A DNA stretch of 55,610 nucleotides from Flavobacteriales bacterium (GCA_015663855.1 DQRJ01000006.1:1-55610), one strand, 5' to 3'. Shown: positions 33,739-43,095, counted from the first letter of the stretch. Notes: generated by a model not told the origin, from the letters alone. Made by a program: numbers and translations.

Positions 33739-33990
33739 ATGAAACTCAATAGTAACGTAGCGGTCAGTGATTCTGGGTTCGTTTTTAACCCGGCCACAGG
33801 GAATTCTTACTCGGTAAATCCCGTAGGAGCACATATCATAAAACTTATTCAAGAGGATCTTACCGATTCTGAAATCGGGAAAAAGATTGCAGAGGAGTAC
33901 ATTATTGATGCAGCATCTGTAGAAATCGATTTATACGACTTCAAGCAACTGCTTGAAACGTATAAACTTTTGGCCCCAGTAGAGAAGTAA
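33739..33990 (+). CDS. PqqD-family (RRE-like) protein
   Basis: This 83-residue protein has the PqqD pattern: a two- or three-strand start (VAVSDSGFVFNPATGNSYSVN), then PVGAHIIKLIQEDLTDSEIGKKIAEEY and the winged-helix end DLYDFKQLLETYKLL. PqqD domains bind leader peptides of ribosomal peptides (RiPP recognition element) and bring them to tailoring enzymes; some free-standing ones have other partners. Here it heads an operon with an ATP-grasp ligase and a PLP decarboxylase, 12 bp apart. No precursor peptide gene is visible in the 75-bp leader or between genes. Confidence 0.8.
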   Translation: MKLNSNVAVSDSGFVFNPATGNSYSVNPVGAHIIKLIQEDLTDSEIGKKIAEEYIIDAASVEIDLYDFKQLLETYKLLAPVEK

Positions 33991-34002
33991 ATTATCTGAA
34001 AC

Positions 34003-35055
34003 ATGTCTACAAAACCCACCTACACAATTGCCGTAACAGGCCTTAATGCTATCGATAGCCCAGGATCTGGGCTCGCTGTCATAAAGGGTCTGCGAGAAGC
34101 AGAGGGTTTTGATGTACGGATTATCGGATTCGCATACGAGAGCATGGAACCAGGTGTGTACATGCATCACCTCGTTGACAAGAGCTACCAAGTGCCCTAC
34201 CCTAATGCTGGGCAAGACGTTTTATATGAGAGAATTAGCTACATTAATTCTGTGGAGTCCCTCGACATTATCATTCCTAATTACGATGCCGAGCTTTTCA
34301 ACTACATACGCATTCAACAGAAGTTGAAGACTGAGCTTGATATTAGCATGGTTCTTCCTACAGAGGATCAGTTTGAGGAACGCCAAAAAAGTAATTTATC
34401 CGATTTCGGCGAAAAACACGGTATTCAAGTTCCATCAGCGGAGATGGCTTTCTCTATGGAAGAAGCTAAGGAGATAGCAAGTGATTTGGGCTTCCCTGTG
34501 GTCGTAAAGGGTAAGTTCTACGATGCGAAAATCGCTTACACCCCTACACAAGTATCACAATACTTCTCGCAAATTGCTGCAGAATGGGGCATGCCGATTA
34601 TCATTCAGGAATTCATCAACGGACATGAAGTGAATGTTTGCGGGATAGGAAACGGAAAAGGCGACACTCTGGGAGCTGTACCTATGAAGAAGATTTATGT
34701 GACTGACAAAGGAAAGGCATGGTCTGGAGTGACTCTTGAGGACAATGAACTACTCGAAATTTGTGAGGATGCTGTCGCTTCTACAAAGTGGAATGGTCCC
34801 TTTGAGTTCGAGTTTATGAAGACCTCGGAGGACAAATACTACCTACTTGAAATCAACCCCCGCTTCCCGGCTTGGTGTTATCTAGCTGTAGGTGCAGGCC
34901 AAAACCAAACAGCTACTCTCATCGAACTCGCTACAGGGATAAAAGCGGAAAAGCTACCCGCTTATGTTGTGGGTAAGATGTTTATTCGTCATTCAGACGA
35001 TATGGTAATTGATATGAAAGAATTTGAAACTATTTCGACAACAGGAGAATTATGA
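34003..35055 (+). CDS. ATP-grasp ligase
   Basis: This 350-residue enzyme has a Rossmann-like N-terminal domain (YTIAVTGLNAIDSPGSGLAVIKGL), then an ATP-grasp fold of the carbamoyl-phosphate synthase/PylC type: FPVVVKGKFYDAKIA, IIIQEFINGHEVNVCGIG, FEFEFM and the metal-binding LLEINPRFPAW. Such enzymes join a carboxylate, via acyl phosphate, to an amine. The substrate cannot be read. Its stop overlaps the decarboxylase start by four bases (ATGA), and a PqqD-like gene precedes it by 12 bp, so the three are one pathway. Confidence 0.88.
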   Translation: MSTKPTYTIAVTGLNAIDSPGSGLAVIKGLREAEGFDVRIIGFAYESMEPGVYMHHLVDKSYQVPYPNAGQDVLYERISYINSVESLDIIIPNYDAELFNYIRIQQKLKTELDISMVLPTEDQFEERQKSNLSDFGEKHGIQVPSAEMAFSMEEAKEIASDLGFPVVVKGKFYDAKIAYTPTQVSQYFSQIAAEWGMPIIIQEFINGHEVNVCGIGNGKGDTLGAVPMKKIYVTDKGKAWSGVTLEDNELLEICEDAVASTKWNGPFEFEFMKTSEDKYYLLEINPRFPAWCYLAVGAGQNQTATLIELATGIKAEKLPAYVVGKMFIRHSDDMVIDMKEFETISTTGEL

Positions 35056-36413
35056 GTGATAAGAAAACATATGAACGTCCAGTAATTGTTCCGTTGAATA
35101 CTGGGCTTATGAATAAGTTCGGAACTAGAACTGAATATCAACCCGTTATTGATATTGATGGTAATCCCGTTAAGGATCTTCTCGCTAAGTACGGTTCTCC
35201 CCTATTCGTCTTGTCTGAAAGGAAGATTCGCGAGAACGTTCAATCTGCAAAGCGAATTTTCGAGACTCGTTACCCGAAAGTTCAGTTCGCTTGGTCTTAC
35301 AAGACGAACTATATAAATGCGGTATGTAACGTTTTCCACCAAGAGGGGGCTTGGGGAGAAGTGGTATCTCGTTTCGAGTACGACAAAGCAATCAAGAACG
35401 GCGTTCCTGCAGATAAGATCCTTTTCAACGGTCCCGATAAAAGCCGTGAAGATCTCGAGCTCGCAGTAAAAGGTAACTCACCTATTCATATCGACCATCT
35501 CGATGAACTTTACCTACTTACCGAGATCGCTACCGAGCAAAACGTGAAACCTCGAGTTGCCATTCGTGTAAACATGGATACCGGGATTTACCCGATGTGG
35601 GATAGGTTTGGATTTAACTATGAAAATGGCCAAGCCTGGAACGCCATTAATAAGATCATCGCAACGGACAAACTCAACCTAATCGGACTCCACTGTCACA
35701 TCGGTACTTTCATGCTTTCCGCCGAAGCTTACGGGGTGGCGGCATCTAAATTAGCTGAGCTTGCGATTAGCATTAAGAAGCATCACGGAAAAAGCATCAC
35801 CTATATCGATTTAGGGGGTGGATTTGCATCTACGAACACTTTAAAAGGATCGTACGGCATAGGCGCAGACGCGATTCCGTCTATGAGTCAGTATGCCGAA
35901 TCGATTACTACAGCGCTTCTAAATGCCGGTTTCGATAACGACGATTTACCTTGGCTATATCTCGAGACTGGACGAGCTTTAATTGACGATGCCGGATTCC
36001 TATTAGGAACTGTTCTTTCGAACAAGCGTCTAAGTGACGGACGAAGAGCTACGATTCTAGATTTCGGGCTCAACCTCATGTTTACTTCGTTCTGGTACGA
36101 TCATAAAATTTCGCCAGCTCAACCTTTCGGCTCTCATACTGAGGATTGCGTCTTATACGGCCCGCTCTGTATGAACATAGACATAGTTCGTCAGCACATC
36201 ACATTACCGCCCTTAAATCCTGGCGACCACGTAGTGGCTCACCATATGGGTGCTTACAACATAACTCAGAGTATGCAATTCATCTCTTTAAGACCTGCAA
36301 TTGTGATGATAGACATGGACGGAAAGCCGCACATTATTCGTAAGAAAGAGATGTTAAGTACACTCGAGAAAGACGAAGTGATGCCTGAATACTTAGACAC
36401 ATTTAATCTATAG
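35052..36413 (+). CDS. type III-fold PLP decarboxylase, diaminopimelate-decarboxylase-like
   Basis: This 453-residue enzyme has the alanine-racemase-like barrel and beta domain of DAP, ornithine and arginine decarboxylases. PLP Lys lies in FAWSYKTNY, substrate or cofactor segments in LIGLHCHIGTF and YIDLGGGFAS, and the glycine-loop counterpart in LETGRALID. The second-subunit Cys is in LYGPLCMNIDIV, where DAP decarboxylase usually has CESGD or similar. That change, with the operon context, suggests an amino-acid substrate other than DAP. It would release CO2 and an amine or a shortened amino acid. Eight bases separate it from the transporter fusion. Confidence 0.85.
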   Translation: MSDKKTYERPVIVPLNTGLMNKFGTRTEYQPVIDIDGNPVKDLLAKYGSPLFVLSERKIRENVQSAKRIFETRYPKVQFAWSYKTNYINAVCNVFHQEGAWGEVVSRFEYDKAIKNGVPADKILFNGPDKSREDLELAVKGNSPIHIDHLDELYLLTEIATEQNVKPRVAIRVNMDTGIYPMWDRFGFNYENGQAWNAINKIIATDKLNLIGLHCHIGTFMLSAEAYGVAASKLAELAISIKKHHGKSITYIDLGGGFASTNTLKGSYGIGADAIPSMSQYAESITTALLNAGFDNDDLPWLYLETGRALIDDAGFLLGTVLSNKRLSDGRRATILDFGLNLMFTSFWYDHKISPAQPFGSHTEDCVLYGPLCMNIDIVRQHITLPPLNPGDHVVAHHMGAYNITQSMQFISLRPAIVMIDMDGKPHIIRKKEMLSTLEKDEVMPEYLDTFNL

Positions 36414-36421
36414 TCCCGGCT

Positions 36422-38605
36422 TTGCTTAAGCAAACAAAACACATATTAACACTCTCGTTTTGCGGGCTTACTGCTAGCTACGCTCAGGTATTCTTCTCGA
36501 ATAGCCGGGCGTTTGGCGCGCTATTAATGCTCGTGACTTTCGCTGATGTCGGTGTGGGACTATCTGGTATAGGGGCTGTTTTGCTTGTCCAATTAACTGC
36601 TCTATTATTCAACTTCAACGAGCAGTTGATAAAGGACGGGGCGTACACCTATAACGCACTAATGGTGGGGCTCGCGCTTGGTGGAATCTACGAACTCAAC
36701 TTATCGCTAGCCCTTGTCTTAACGTCGGTTTCTATACTCACGTTCTTTATCACGCTTTGGTTTATGAACGTTCTAGGAGCGAAGGCGCTACCTTATCTGA
36801 GCATTCCGTTCTTACTTGGGGTTTGGGTTATACTATTAGGAGCAGGTAATTTCACTGCGCTTGAATTGCACGATAAAGGTGTATTCTCAATGTCAGAATG
36901 GTGGCCCGGACTTTATTCCGGAACCACCGAGTTTATAGGGACCCTTCCCTTCCATAACGCGATATTTCTGTACCTCAGATCTCTTGGGGCAATATTATTC
37001 CAATACAGCGATGTAGCTGGAATCATAATCTCTATAGGACTTATTCTTCATTCACGTATATCATTCGTACTCAGTATATTCGGGTTCACTATCGGATATC
37101 TGTTTTACCATTATATGGAGGGTGACTTTTCGCAGTTAATCTACTCATACATAGGATTTAACTTCATTTTAACCGCTATAGCACTGGGAGGATTTTTCGT
37201 AGTGCCTTCGCGCCGTTCTTTCGCGCAGCTCATCTTTACTATTCCTTTAATAACGCTATTAATATCCGCACTTCACTCGCTATTCAGCATTTTCGAGCTA
37301 CCACTTTATTCCTTACCGTTTAACATAGTCGTACTCCTCTTCCTCTCCGCTATGTATTTGAGGTCCAAATCTTCCGGCCTCAACCTGGTAACCATTCAAC
37401 AATTCTCCCCCGAAAAACACCACTACAGTTACACTGATAATCTCGAGCGTTTCAGACGAGATACTTATGTGCATATAGCTCTCCCTATTATAGGTGAGTG
37501 GAATGTTTCTCAAGGATACGATGGAGATATTACACATCGAGGTGAATGGAAGCACGCATTGGATTTCGATGTCAGAGACATAGACGGGAGCACCTACCAA
37601 ATGCCTGGCGGCAAGAAAGAAGATTTTTTCTGTTTTGACCTACCTGTTATAGCTCCAGCAGACGGTAAGGTGGTGAAAGTGGAAAAGGGGATTCACGATA
37701 ACGAGGTAGGAAATGTCAATCTGGAGGACAATTGGGGGAATGCGGTGGTAATTAAACACGGCGACCATCTGTACAGTAAATTTTCGCATCTCAAGAAAAA
37801 CACTCTCAAGCTAGAGGTGGGTGATACTGTGAAGAAAGGTGAAGTTATTGCCAAATGTGGCAGTTCTGGCCGATCGCCTGAACCGCATTTGCACTTCCAA
37901 CTTCAATCCACTCCCTATATCGGTTCGAAGACACTTTATCACCCTATTAGTTATTTCGTAAGTAAGAAAAACGGGAAAAACACATTCCATGCTTTCGAAA
38001 TTCCGAAAGAGGGCGAGACCGTGTGTAACATGAAAACTTCGAAAGCTCTTACAAAGGCATTCAGTTTCATTCCAGGCAAGAAATTCAACATCGAAAGCAC
38101 CGAAAACGACAAGACAGAAACTTGGGAAGTTCTCAGTTCTTACACAAACGAAACCTATATCTGGTGTCCCACTTCAGGTTCGACAGCTTGGTTTAAGAAT
38201 AACAACAACGTATTCTACTTCACAGCTTTTAAGGGCAACAAAAATTCTTCGCTCTACAAATTCTTCCTCGGAGCGTACAAAGTTCCTCTAGGATATTATG
38301 AAGAAATGGCACTAAAAGACAATATGAATATCATGTCGGTAGTAAATCCCTTCATAAGATTTATCCACGACTTTACAGCGCCCTTCTTCCATTACATCAA
38401 AGCACGTTATTCATTCCGTTTCACAGAAACAGATAACGAGCACGATCCATACATTATTCAGTTTGAGTCACAAATAACTGAAAGCGTGTTTGGTCTAAAA
38501 CGCGCGACTTCAAAATTCCACATAAAACTGTGGGACAATAAAATAGCACTTACATTTGCAACGAAAAATAAAAAGCACACAATAACATGCGTACCAATTT
38601 CTTAA
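36422..38605 (+). CDS. urea-transporter-like membrane domain fused to M23 peptidase
   Basis: This 727-residue fusion starts at TTG, the only start that keeps the first helix. Residues 1-315 are a urea-transporter (UT) fold with about ten helices; KDGAYTYNALMVGLALGG is a typical UT entrance segment. Residues about 345-500 are a LytM/M23 metallopeptidase domain with HALD (His378) and HLH (His489, His491), so zinc ligands look intact. Residues 500-727 are an extension of unknown fold. M23 enzymes cut peptidoglycan cross-bridges, so this domain should be periplasmic. Its last codons overlap the next gene by 19 bp. A channel joined to a wall hydrolase suggests passage of a product through inner membrane and wall. 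Confidence 0.85.
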   Translation: MLKQTKHILTLSFCGLTASYAQVFFSNSRAFGALLMLVTFADVGVGLSGIGAVLLVQLTALLFNFNEQLIKDGAYTYNALMVGLALGGIYELNLSLALVLTSVSILTFFITLWFMNVLGAKALPYLSIPFLLGVWVILLGAGNFTALELHDKGVFSMSEWWPGLYSGTTEFIGTLPFHNAIFLYLRSLGAILFQYSDVAGIIISIGLILHSRISFVLSIFGFTIGYLFYHYMEGDFSQLIYSYIGFNFILTAIALGGFFVVPSRRSFAQLIFTIPLITLLISALHSLFSIFELPLYSLPFNIVVLLFLSAMYLRSKSSGLNLVTIQQFSPEKHHYSYTDNLERFRRDTYVHIALPIIGEWNVSQGYDGDITHRGEWKHALDFDVRDIDGSTYQMPGGKKEDFFCFDLPVIAPADGKVVKVEKGIHDNEVGNVNLEDNWGNAVVIKHGDHLYSKFSHLKKNTLKLEVGDTVKKGEVIAKCGSSGRSPEPHLHFQLQSTPYIGSKTLYHPISYFVSKKNGKNTFHAFEIPKEGETVCNMKTSKALTKAFSFIPGKKFNIESTENDKTETWEVLSSYTNETYIWCPTSGSTAWFKNNNNVFYFTAFKGNKNSSLYKFFLGAYKVPLGYYEEMALKDNMNIMSVVNPFIRFIHDFTAPFFHYIKARYSFRFTETDNEHDPYIIQFESQITESVFGLKRATSKFHIKLWDNKIALTFATKNKKHTITCVPIS

Positions 38606-40128
38606 TACTAACCGTGGTTGCCATAGCAAACCTATGCTCTATCAATACTGCCAACGCGCAGGATGAAGTGGCCACGACGAACCTTGCGGTTGACTCATTA
38701 ACTTATATCTCAGTTGACAGCACTAGCTGGGCTCTCTATCAATTAGAAGAGTGGAATGATTTGAGAAAATTCGGCGCCCTAGCTGAAGAAGGTGGGTTCG
38801 AAACCTACTTCTTAAATCTTAGACTTGGAATTGCTAATTTTAAAACTGGCCATTTCCATAAAGCTGAGGCTTTTCTGTTGAAAGCTTATGACCAAAACCC
38901 TGCTGCTCTCACTGCAAAAGAGTATTTATTTTGGATCTACTCGCTATCGGGGAACGTCAATGCTGCTTCTGACATGTACGATATGCTAAGCGAAGAGCTT
39001 AAGAGCGAAATCGATTTCGATTTAAGCCAAGGACTAAAAAGCGTTTATGCTGAAGCTGGTCCTATGCTATCGGATAACGAAGATGTAGCTGGAACGTCTC
39101 TTTACGGGAATGTTGGAGCTCGTTACCGCCTTAACGATAAGCTAAGTATCTACTCAAGCTACACTTATCTTGAAAATGGTAATATGTCTTGGGGTGGTTA
39201 TTCTCAACATCAGTTGTCTGTAACTCCTACTTTGCTTCTTGATAATGGTTGGTTGCTATCTGCTGGGTTGAATTACTTTAATTACTCAAGGGATATTTAC
39301 CAGTCTTTAGACCAAACAATAACAAGTTCATTTCAATACACTGAAGAAGGGATTTGGTTTGATGAAGCAACAGGAACAGAGTACACTTGGGAAACACCTG
39401 AAACAATCACTTCAACTGTTGTTTACAACGACACATACGAGGGTACATTATCTGAAAATTCCGTGGGCATCAACTTGAACGCTACGAAGACTTTTAGAGA
39501 CTTTAGCATCTCTCCACACGCTGTGTTTTATGGAGAATTCCTCAATACTAACTACGTGAAAACGAACTCAGACATCTACGATGTAAACACGTCTTGGGAC
39601 TACACAGATTACTTTTTCACAGGGTTTTATGTATCAACAGATAGCACACCGGGATCTGTCGACACGACATATACATTGACTACCACTGAGCAAATCGATA
39701 CATCGATGTTTATTTACTACATGCAAGTAGGTACATCTTTTGACTACACATACCGCCTCAACGAATCAACTTCACTGACTCTTGGAGCAGAGGTCACAGC
39801 ACTTATTAATGGAGATAGCTTACAGGATATTTCTAATTCAATGAAATTCATCTACACTCCTTACTTGGCTATTAAAGCTGGAGATAAGTTCGGAATCAGT
39901 GCATACTACACGTCTAAAGGGAACTATCCAGTTTCTATGTTCGGAGGATCTAAAATGTTAAACGGTTATGATGCCATTAACTCTAGAATTAGTGTTACAG
40001 CTAAATACGATCTCAATGATAGATTTTCAATCTACGCAACTGGAATGATGGACGAAATAGAAGATGGCGTTTCTCTTTCTACATACAATAACTACGCAAT
40101 CCTAACAGGTCTAAACATTAAACTATGA
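38587..40128 (+). CDS. TPR plus outer-membrane beta-barrel protein
   Basis: This 513-residue exported protein has a signal peptide (cleavage near ANAQ, about 25). An N-terminal TPR-like helical region follows (about 50-140, RLGIANFKTGHFHKAEAFLLKAY). From about 160 there is an aromatic-rich barrel (GNVGARYRLNDKLSIYSSYTY, LSAGLNYFNYSRD, YAILTGLNIKL). TPR-barrel proteins serve as outer-membrane export or assembly pores in other systems. It overlaps the UT-M23 gene by 19 bp and the next TPR gene by four, so it is part of the same operon and is the likely outer-membrane exit. Confidence 0.8.
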   Translation: MRTNFLILTVVAIANLCSINTANAQDEVATTNLAVDSLTYISVDSTSWALYQLEEWNDLRKFGALAEEGGFETYFLNLRLGIANFKTGHFHKAEAFLLKAYDQNPAALTAKEYLFWIYSLSGNVNAASDMYDMLSEELKSEIDFDLSQGLKSVYAEAGPMLSDNEDVAGTSLYGNVGARYRLNDKLSIYSSYTYLENGNMSWGGYSQHQLSVTPTLLLDNGWLLSAGLNYFNYSRDIYQSLDQTITSSFQYTEEGIWFDEATGTEYTWETPETITSTVVYNDTYEGTLSENSVGINLNATKTFRDFSISPHAVFYGEFLNTNYVKTNSDIYDVNTSWDYTDYFFTGFYVSTDSTPGSVDTTYTLTTTEQIDTSMFIYYMQVGTSFDYTYRLNESTSLTLGAEVTALINGDSLQDISNSMKFIYTPYLAIKAGDKFGISAYYTSKGNYPVSMFGGSKMLNGYDAINSRISVTAKYDLNDRFSIYATGMMDEIEDGVSLSTYNNYAILTGLNIKL

Positions 40129-40754
40129 AGCAGTTATTCTCAATCTCGACGACACTACTCGTCATCGTTTTTCTTTCAGCTTTCAACACTCAGGCGAACG
40201 CGCAAAACGAAACTATAGATGCTTTCTCTTCAAGCTACACTTCAGAGACAGCTCAAGACTACAACGAAGCAATAAATGTTTTGACAGCGATCTACGACAA
40301 AGATTCGTACTCAATCAACTTGCGTCTTGGATGGTTAAATTACCTGAAAGGAGATCTCTCTACATCTCAGACTTATTACTCAAAAGCAATTAATCTTGAG
40401 CCATCTTCAATAGAAGCTCACTTAGGTTATGCTTATCCGACAGCTGCGATGGGCAACTGGAAAGACGTTCTAGAATCTTACCTAATGGTATTAGAAATAG
40501 ATCCTAACAACTCGCTCACGAACTATCGTACAGCTTCCATCTACCACTACTCCTATGGAGAAAATGATAAGGCTCTCGAGTACATTAATAAAGTACTTAG
40601 CAACGCCCCATTCGATTACAACAGTAACTTTCTCAAGGCATCTATAGAATTAAACTTAGGAAACATATCCGAAGCTCTAAACTCTATTACAACTGCACTT
40701 GAGGCATCACCGTCTTCAATAGAGGCGTTGAAAATTTACGATGCGGTAAAGTAA
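40125..40754 (+). CDS. exported TPR protein
   Basis: This 209-residue protein has a signal peptide (cleavage near ANAQ, about 26) and four to five tetratricopeptide units: IRLGWLNYLKGDLSTSQTYY-type helix pairs, SIEAHLGYAYPTAAMGNW and KALEYINKVL. It ends ALKIYDAVK. It starts in an ATGA overlap with the barrel gene, whose own TPR region it may contact in the periplasm. A decayed homologue of its last 45 codons lies in the tRNA-Arg element at 44502-44636. Last gene of the PqqD operon. Confidence 0.82.
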   Translation: MKQLFSISTTLLVIVFLSAFNTQANAQNETIDAFSSSYTSETAQDYNEAINVLTAIYDKDSYSINLRLGWLNYLKGDLSTSQTYYSKAINLEPSSIEAHLGYAYPTAAMGNWKDVLESYLMVLEIDPNNSLTNYRTASIYHYSYGENDKALEYINKVLSNAPFDYNSNFLKASIELNLGNISEALNSITTALEASPSSIEALKIYDAVK

Positions 40755-40771
40755 ATCGGTAAAGAATTTTT

Positions 40772-42352
40772 TTACGATAGCGGAGGGATGTTAACCATAC
40801 ATCTCTCCGCTATTGCTGTTATAGAAAGTGATGGATTGACTCCTGGGTTAGCGGAAATCATTGACCCGTCGACTACAAGCATGTTCTTATACCCGAAAAC
40901 TCTATTGTTCTTATCAATCACTCCCCCTGTGGCGTCTTCACCCATAACTGCTCCGCCTAATACGTGAGCGGTGGAGGGTATCCCTGAGATAGTTTCCAAA
41001 GCAAAAGACGTAGGCTTTCCGTTGACAATTTTGCTGAATTTTTTCGTCAATTCATTTGACGCAGGGATGTTAGGTGTGGGGGCTTTCCCACTACTCACTC
41101 GCGATGATAAGCCGCCGAATAGGCCTGGCTTAAAACGCAACGTGCTGTCTATAGTCTGCATAAACAATAGAACTACCGTCCTTTTAGACCAAACATTAAA
41201 AAAGTACACTCTCACATATGACCAAGGCGATTTCGCCATTGAAACGACCATTCGAAGTAGGCGTACGAACACGTTATCGCCGTGTGAAACAGGAAGATGG
41301 AGTAACTTCCAAAACCCAGAGCCCTCGGAATATCGAACTACTTCGAGGTGACTGTTTTCGTCAGTGTGCAGGAGAGATCCTATCGCCACGCCTTTCGACA
41401 TGTCGATATTATCATCGAGTGAACTCACGCTAATTATCGTTTCGTTATTAGTACGGATATCCATCCCCACTCGATCTGAAAGTTTCGATAGAGACCCCTT
41501 CTTAAGCTTGAGCAAAAGATTAATTGTACCGAGTACCCCCCCGGAAAACACAACCCCCTTAGTCATGAACGACTGCCCTTTCTTAAAAATTTTCGTACTA
41601 GACTTTACGACCACTTCATATCCCGCCCCTCCATCTTCGCCCCCAAGTGGTTTTACATCTACCACCTCGTTTTCGGCAAGAACTTCCGCTCCTCGCTTCT
41701 GCGCGAAATAGAGATAGTTCTTATCTAAAGTATTCTTCGAATTATATCGACATCCGGTCATACATCCTCCACAATAAACACACCCCGTTCGAGAAGGCCC
41801 CTCCCCTCCGAAATACGGATCCTCTACCTCTCTACCTGGGTCGCCGAAATATACCGATACGTTTGGTTTACGAAAATCTCCTTCTTTACCTAGGGATTTC
41901 GCTAGTTTCTCGAGCGCCAAATCGGCATCGAACAACTTAGGATTCTTAGTAGCCCCTAACATGCGAAGAGCTTCCTTGTAATGTGGGTCCAGCTCCTTCT
42001 CCCAGTCTGCCAAACCTGCCCAACTTCCTGAATTAAAAAACGGCGACTCTGGACGAGGCAAAGTATTCGCATAAACGAGCGATCCGCCACCGACCCCGGT
42101 ACCCGAAACAATGGTAACGTGCCGTAGAAGAGTCATCTTCATAATTCCGAAAAATCTAAGGCCAGGAATCCAGAGCCACTTCCGAAGATTCCAATTCGAC
42201 TTCGGAAAATCTTCAGATTTATACCACTTCCCTTTCTCCACCACAAGAACTTTATATCCCTTCTCGCTCAACCTTAAAGCACTAACGCTACCTCCAAATC
42301 CGCTTCCTACGATAATATAATCGTAATCAAAAGTAATTTTCGGGTGTTCCAT
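40772..42352 (-). CDS. GMC-family FAD oxidoreductase
   Basis: This 526-residue flavoprotein has the dinucleotide fold IIVGSGFGGSVSALRLSEKGYKVLVVEKG (motif GxGxxG), the GMC segment SGTGVGGGSLVYAN, an iron-sulfur-like or structural cysteine cluster CVYCGGCMTGC, and the C-terminal AHVLGGAVMG and DGSMISANPGVNPSLSITA. This resembles the cholesterol-oxidase and GMC branch acting on alcohol or sterol-like substrates, but the substrate is unknown. No signal peptide. It is convergent with the TPR gene (17-bp gap) and divergent from a membrane gene. Confidence 0.9.
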   Translation of the reverse strand: MEHPKITFDYDYIIVGSGFGGSVSALRLSEKGYKVLVVEKGKWYKSEDFPKSNWNLRKWLWIPGLRFFGIMKMTLLRHVTIVSGTGVGGGSLVYANTLPRPESPFFNSGSWAGLADWEKELDPHYKEALRMLGATKNPKLFDADLALEKLAKSLGKEGDFRKPNVSVYFGDPGREVEDPYFGGEGPSRTGCVYCGGCMTGCRYNSKNTLDKNYLYFAQKRGAEVLAENEVVDVKPLGGEDGGAGYEVVVKSSTKIFKKGQSFMTKGVVFSGGVLGTINLLLKLKKGSLSKLSDRVGMDIRTNNETIISVSSLDDNIDMSKGVAIGSLLHTDENSHLEVVRYSEGSGFWKLLHLPVSHGDNVFVRLLRMVVSMAKSPWSYVRVYFFNVWSKRTVVLLFMQTIDSTLRFKPGLFGGLSSRVSSGKAPTPNIPASNELTKKFSKIVNGKPTSFALETISGIPSTAHVLGGAVMGEDATGGVIDKNNRVFGYKNMLVVDGSMISANPGVNPSLSITAIAERCMVNIPPLS

Positions 42353-42379
42353 TCAAGCAATTTAGCTTAATATTGTTTT

Positions 42380-43018
42380 ATGAGTACAATTTCTATATCA
42401 AATATCGTTTCCGAAGCGTGGGCACTTTTCAAGGAGCACGCAAGTTCAATAATCGTAATTATGCTAGTTTATTTTGGCACAACAATTCTAATTAGCCTAA
42501 TAGGAATAGGTGTTGCGGGTGCAAACATTATTATGTCTGTACTATTTCAAGTACTTCAGTCTGTAATTGGGGTCATCCTCGCGCTAGGCTTTTACAAGAT
42601 ATTCCTGAATATCTTAGATGGGCAAACGCCTGATATCCACACTCTTTTCTCCCAAACCAGTCCAAACTTAATCATCCACTCATTTGTAGGATCGATAGTG
42701 ATGGCTTTAGCTGTTATGGTAGGTCTTATTTTCCTAATAATTCCAGGGCTGTACATTGCCTTCCGACTACAGTTTTTCAATTTAGTTCTTTTAGATCAAG
42801 ATGAACCGAACTTCTCCGAAGCTCTAAAGTCCTCATGGGAAATGACTCGCGGTTACGTTATAGATCTATTAGGAATAGCAATTATTTCGGCATTCATCGT
42901 AATTGCTGGAATATTAGCGCTTTTCGTAGGGATATTTATTGCAATACCTGTGGTTTCGCTAATGGGGGTTTTGGTTTATAGAAAATTGAAGGCTAACTAT
43001 ACCGAGTTGCCCAAATAG
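42380..43018 (+). CDS. multi-pass membrane protein of unknown function
   Basis: This 212-residue protein has five or six helices (about 20-50, 55-75, 95-130, 160-195). It shows LFLIIPGLYIAFRLQFFNLVLLDQD and SSWEMTRGYVIDLLGI, a pattern seen in the glycerophosphodiester phosphodiesterase membrane-domain/DUF975 group of integral membrane proteins. It stands alone, 27 bp from the divergent GMC gene, so the two share regulatory DNA. Function is unknown. Confidence 0.72.
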   Translation: MSTISISNIVSEAWALFKEHASSIIVIMLVYFGTTILISLIGIGVAGANIIMSVLFQVLQSVIGVILALGFYKIFLNILDGQTPDIHTLFSQTSPNLIIHSFVGSIVMALAVMVGLIFLIIPGLYIAFRLQFFNLVLLDQDEPNFSEALKSSWEMTRGYVIDLLGIAIISAFIVIAGILALFVGIFIAIPVVSLMGVLVYRKLKANYTELPK

Positions 43019-43095
43019 CCTTAACCCACATCTATCCTATCTTCAGCCCTCATTATCAATTAATTTGCGGAGTAAACCGAATTAAAAAATAAAAT

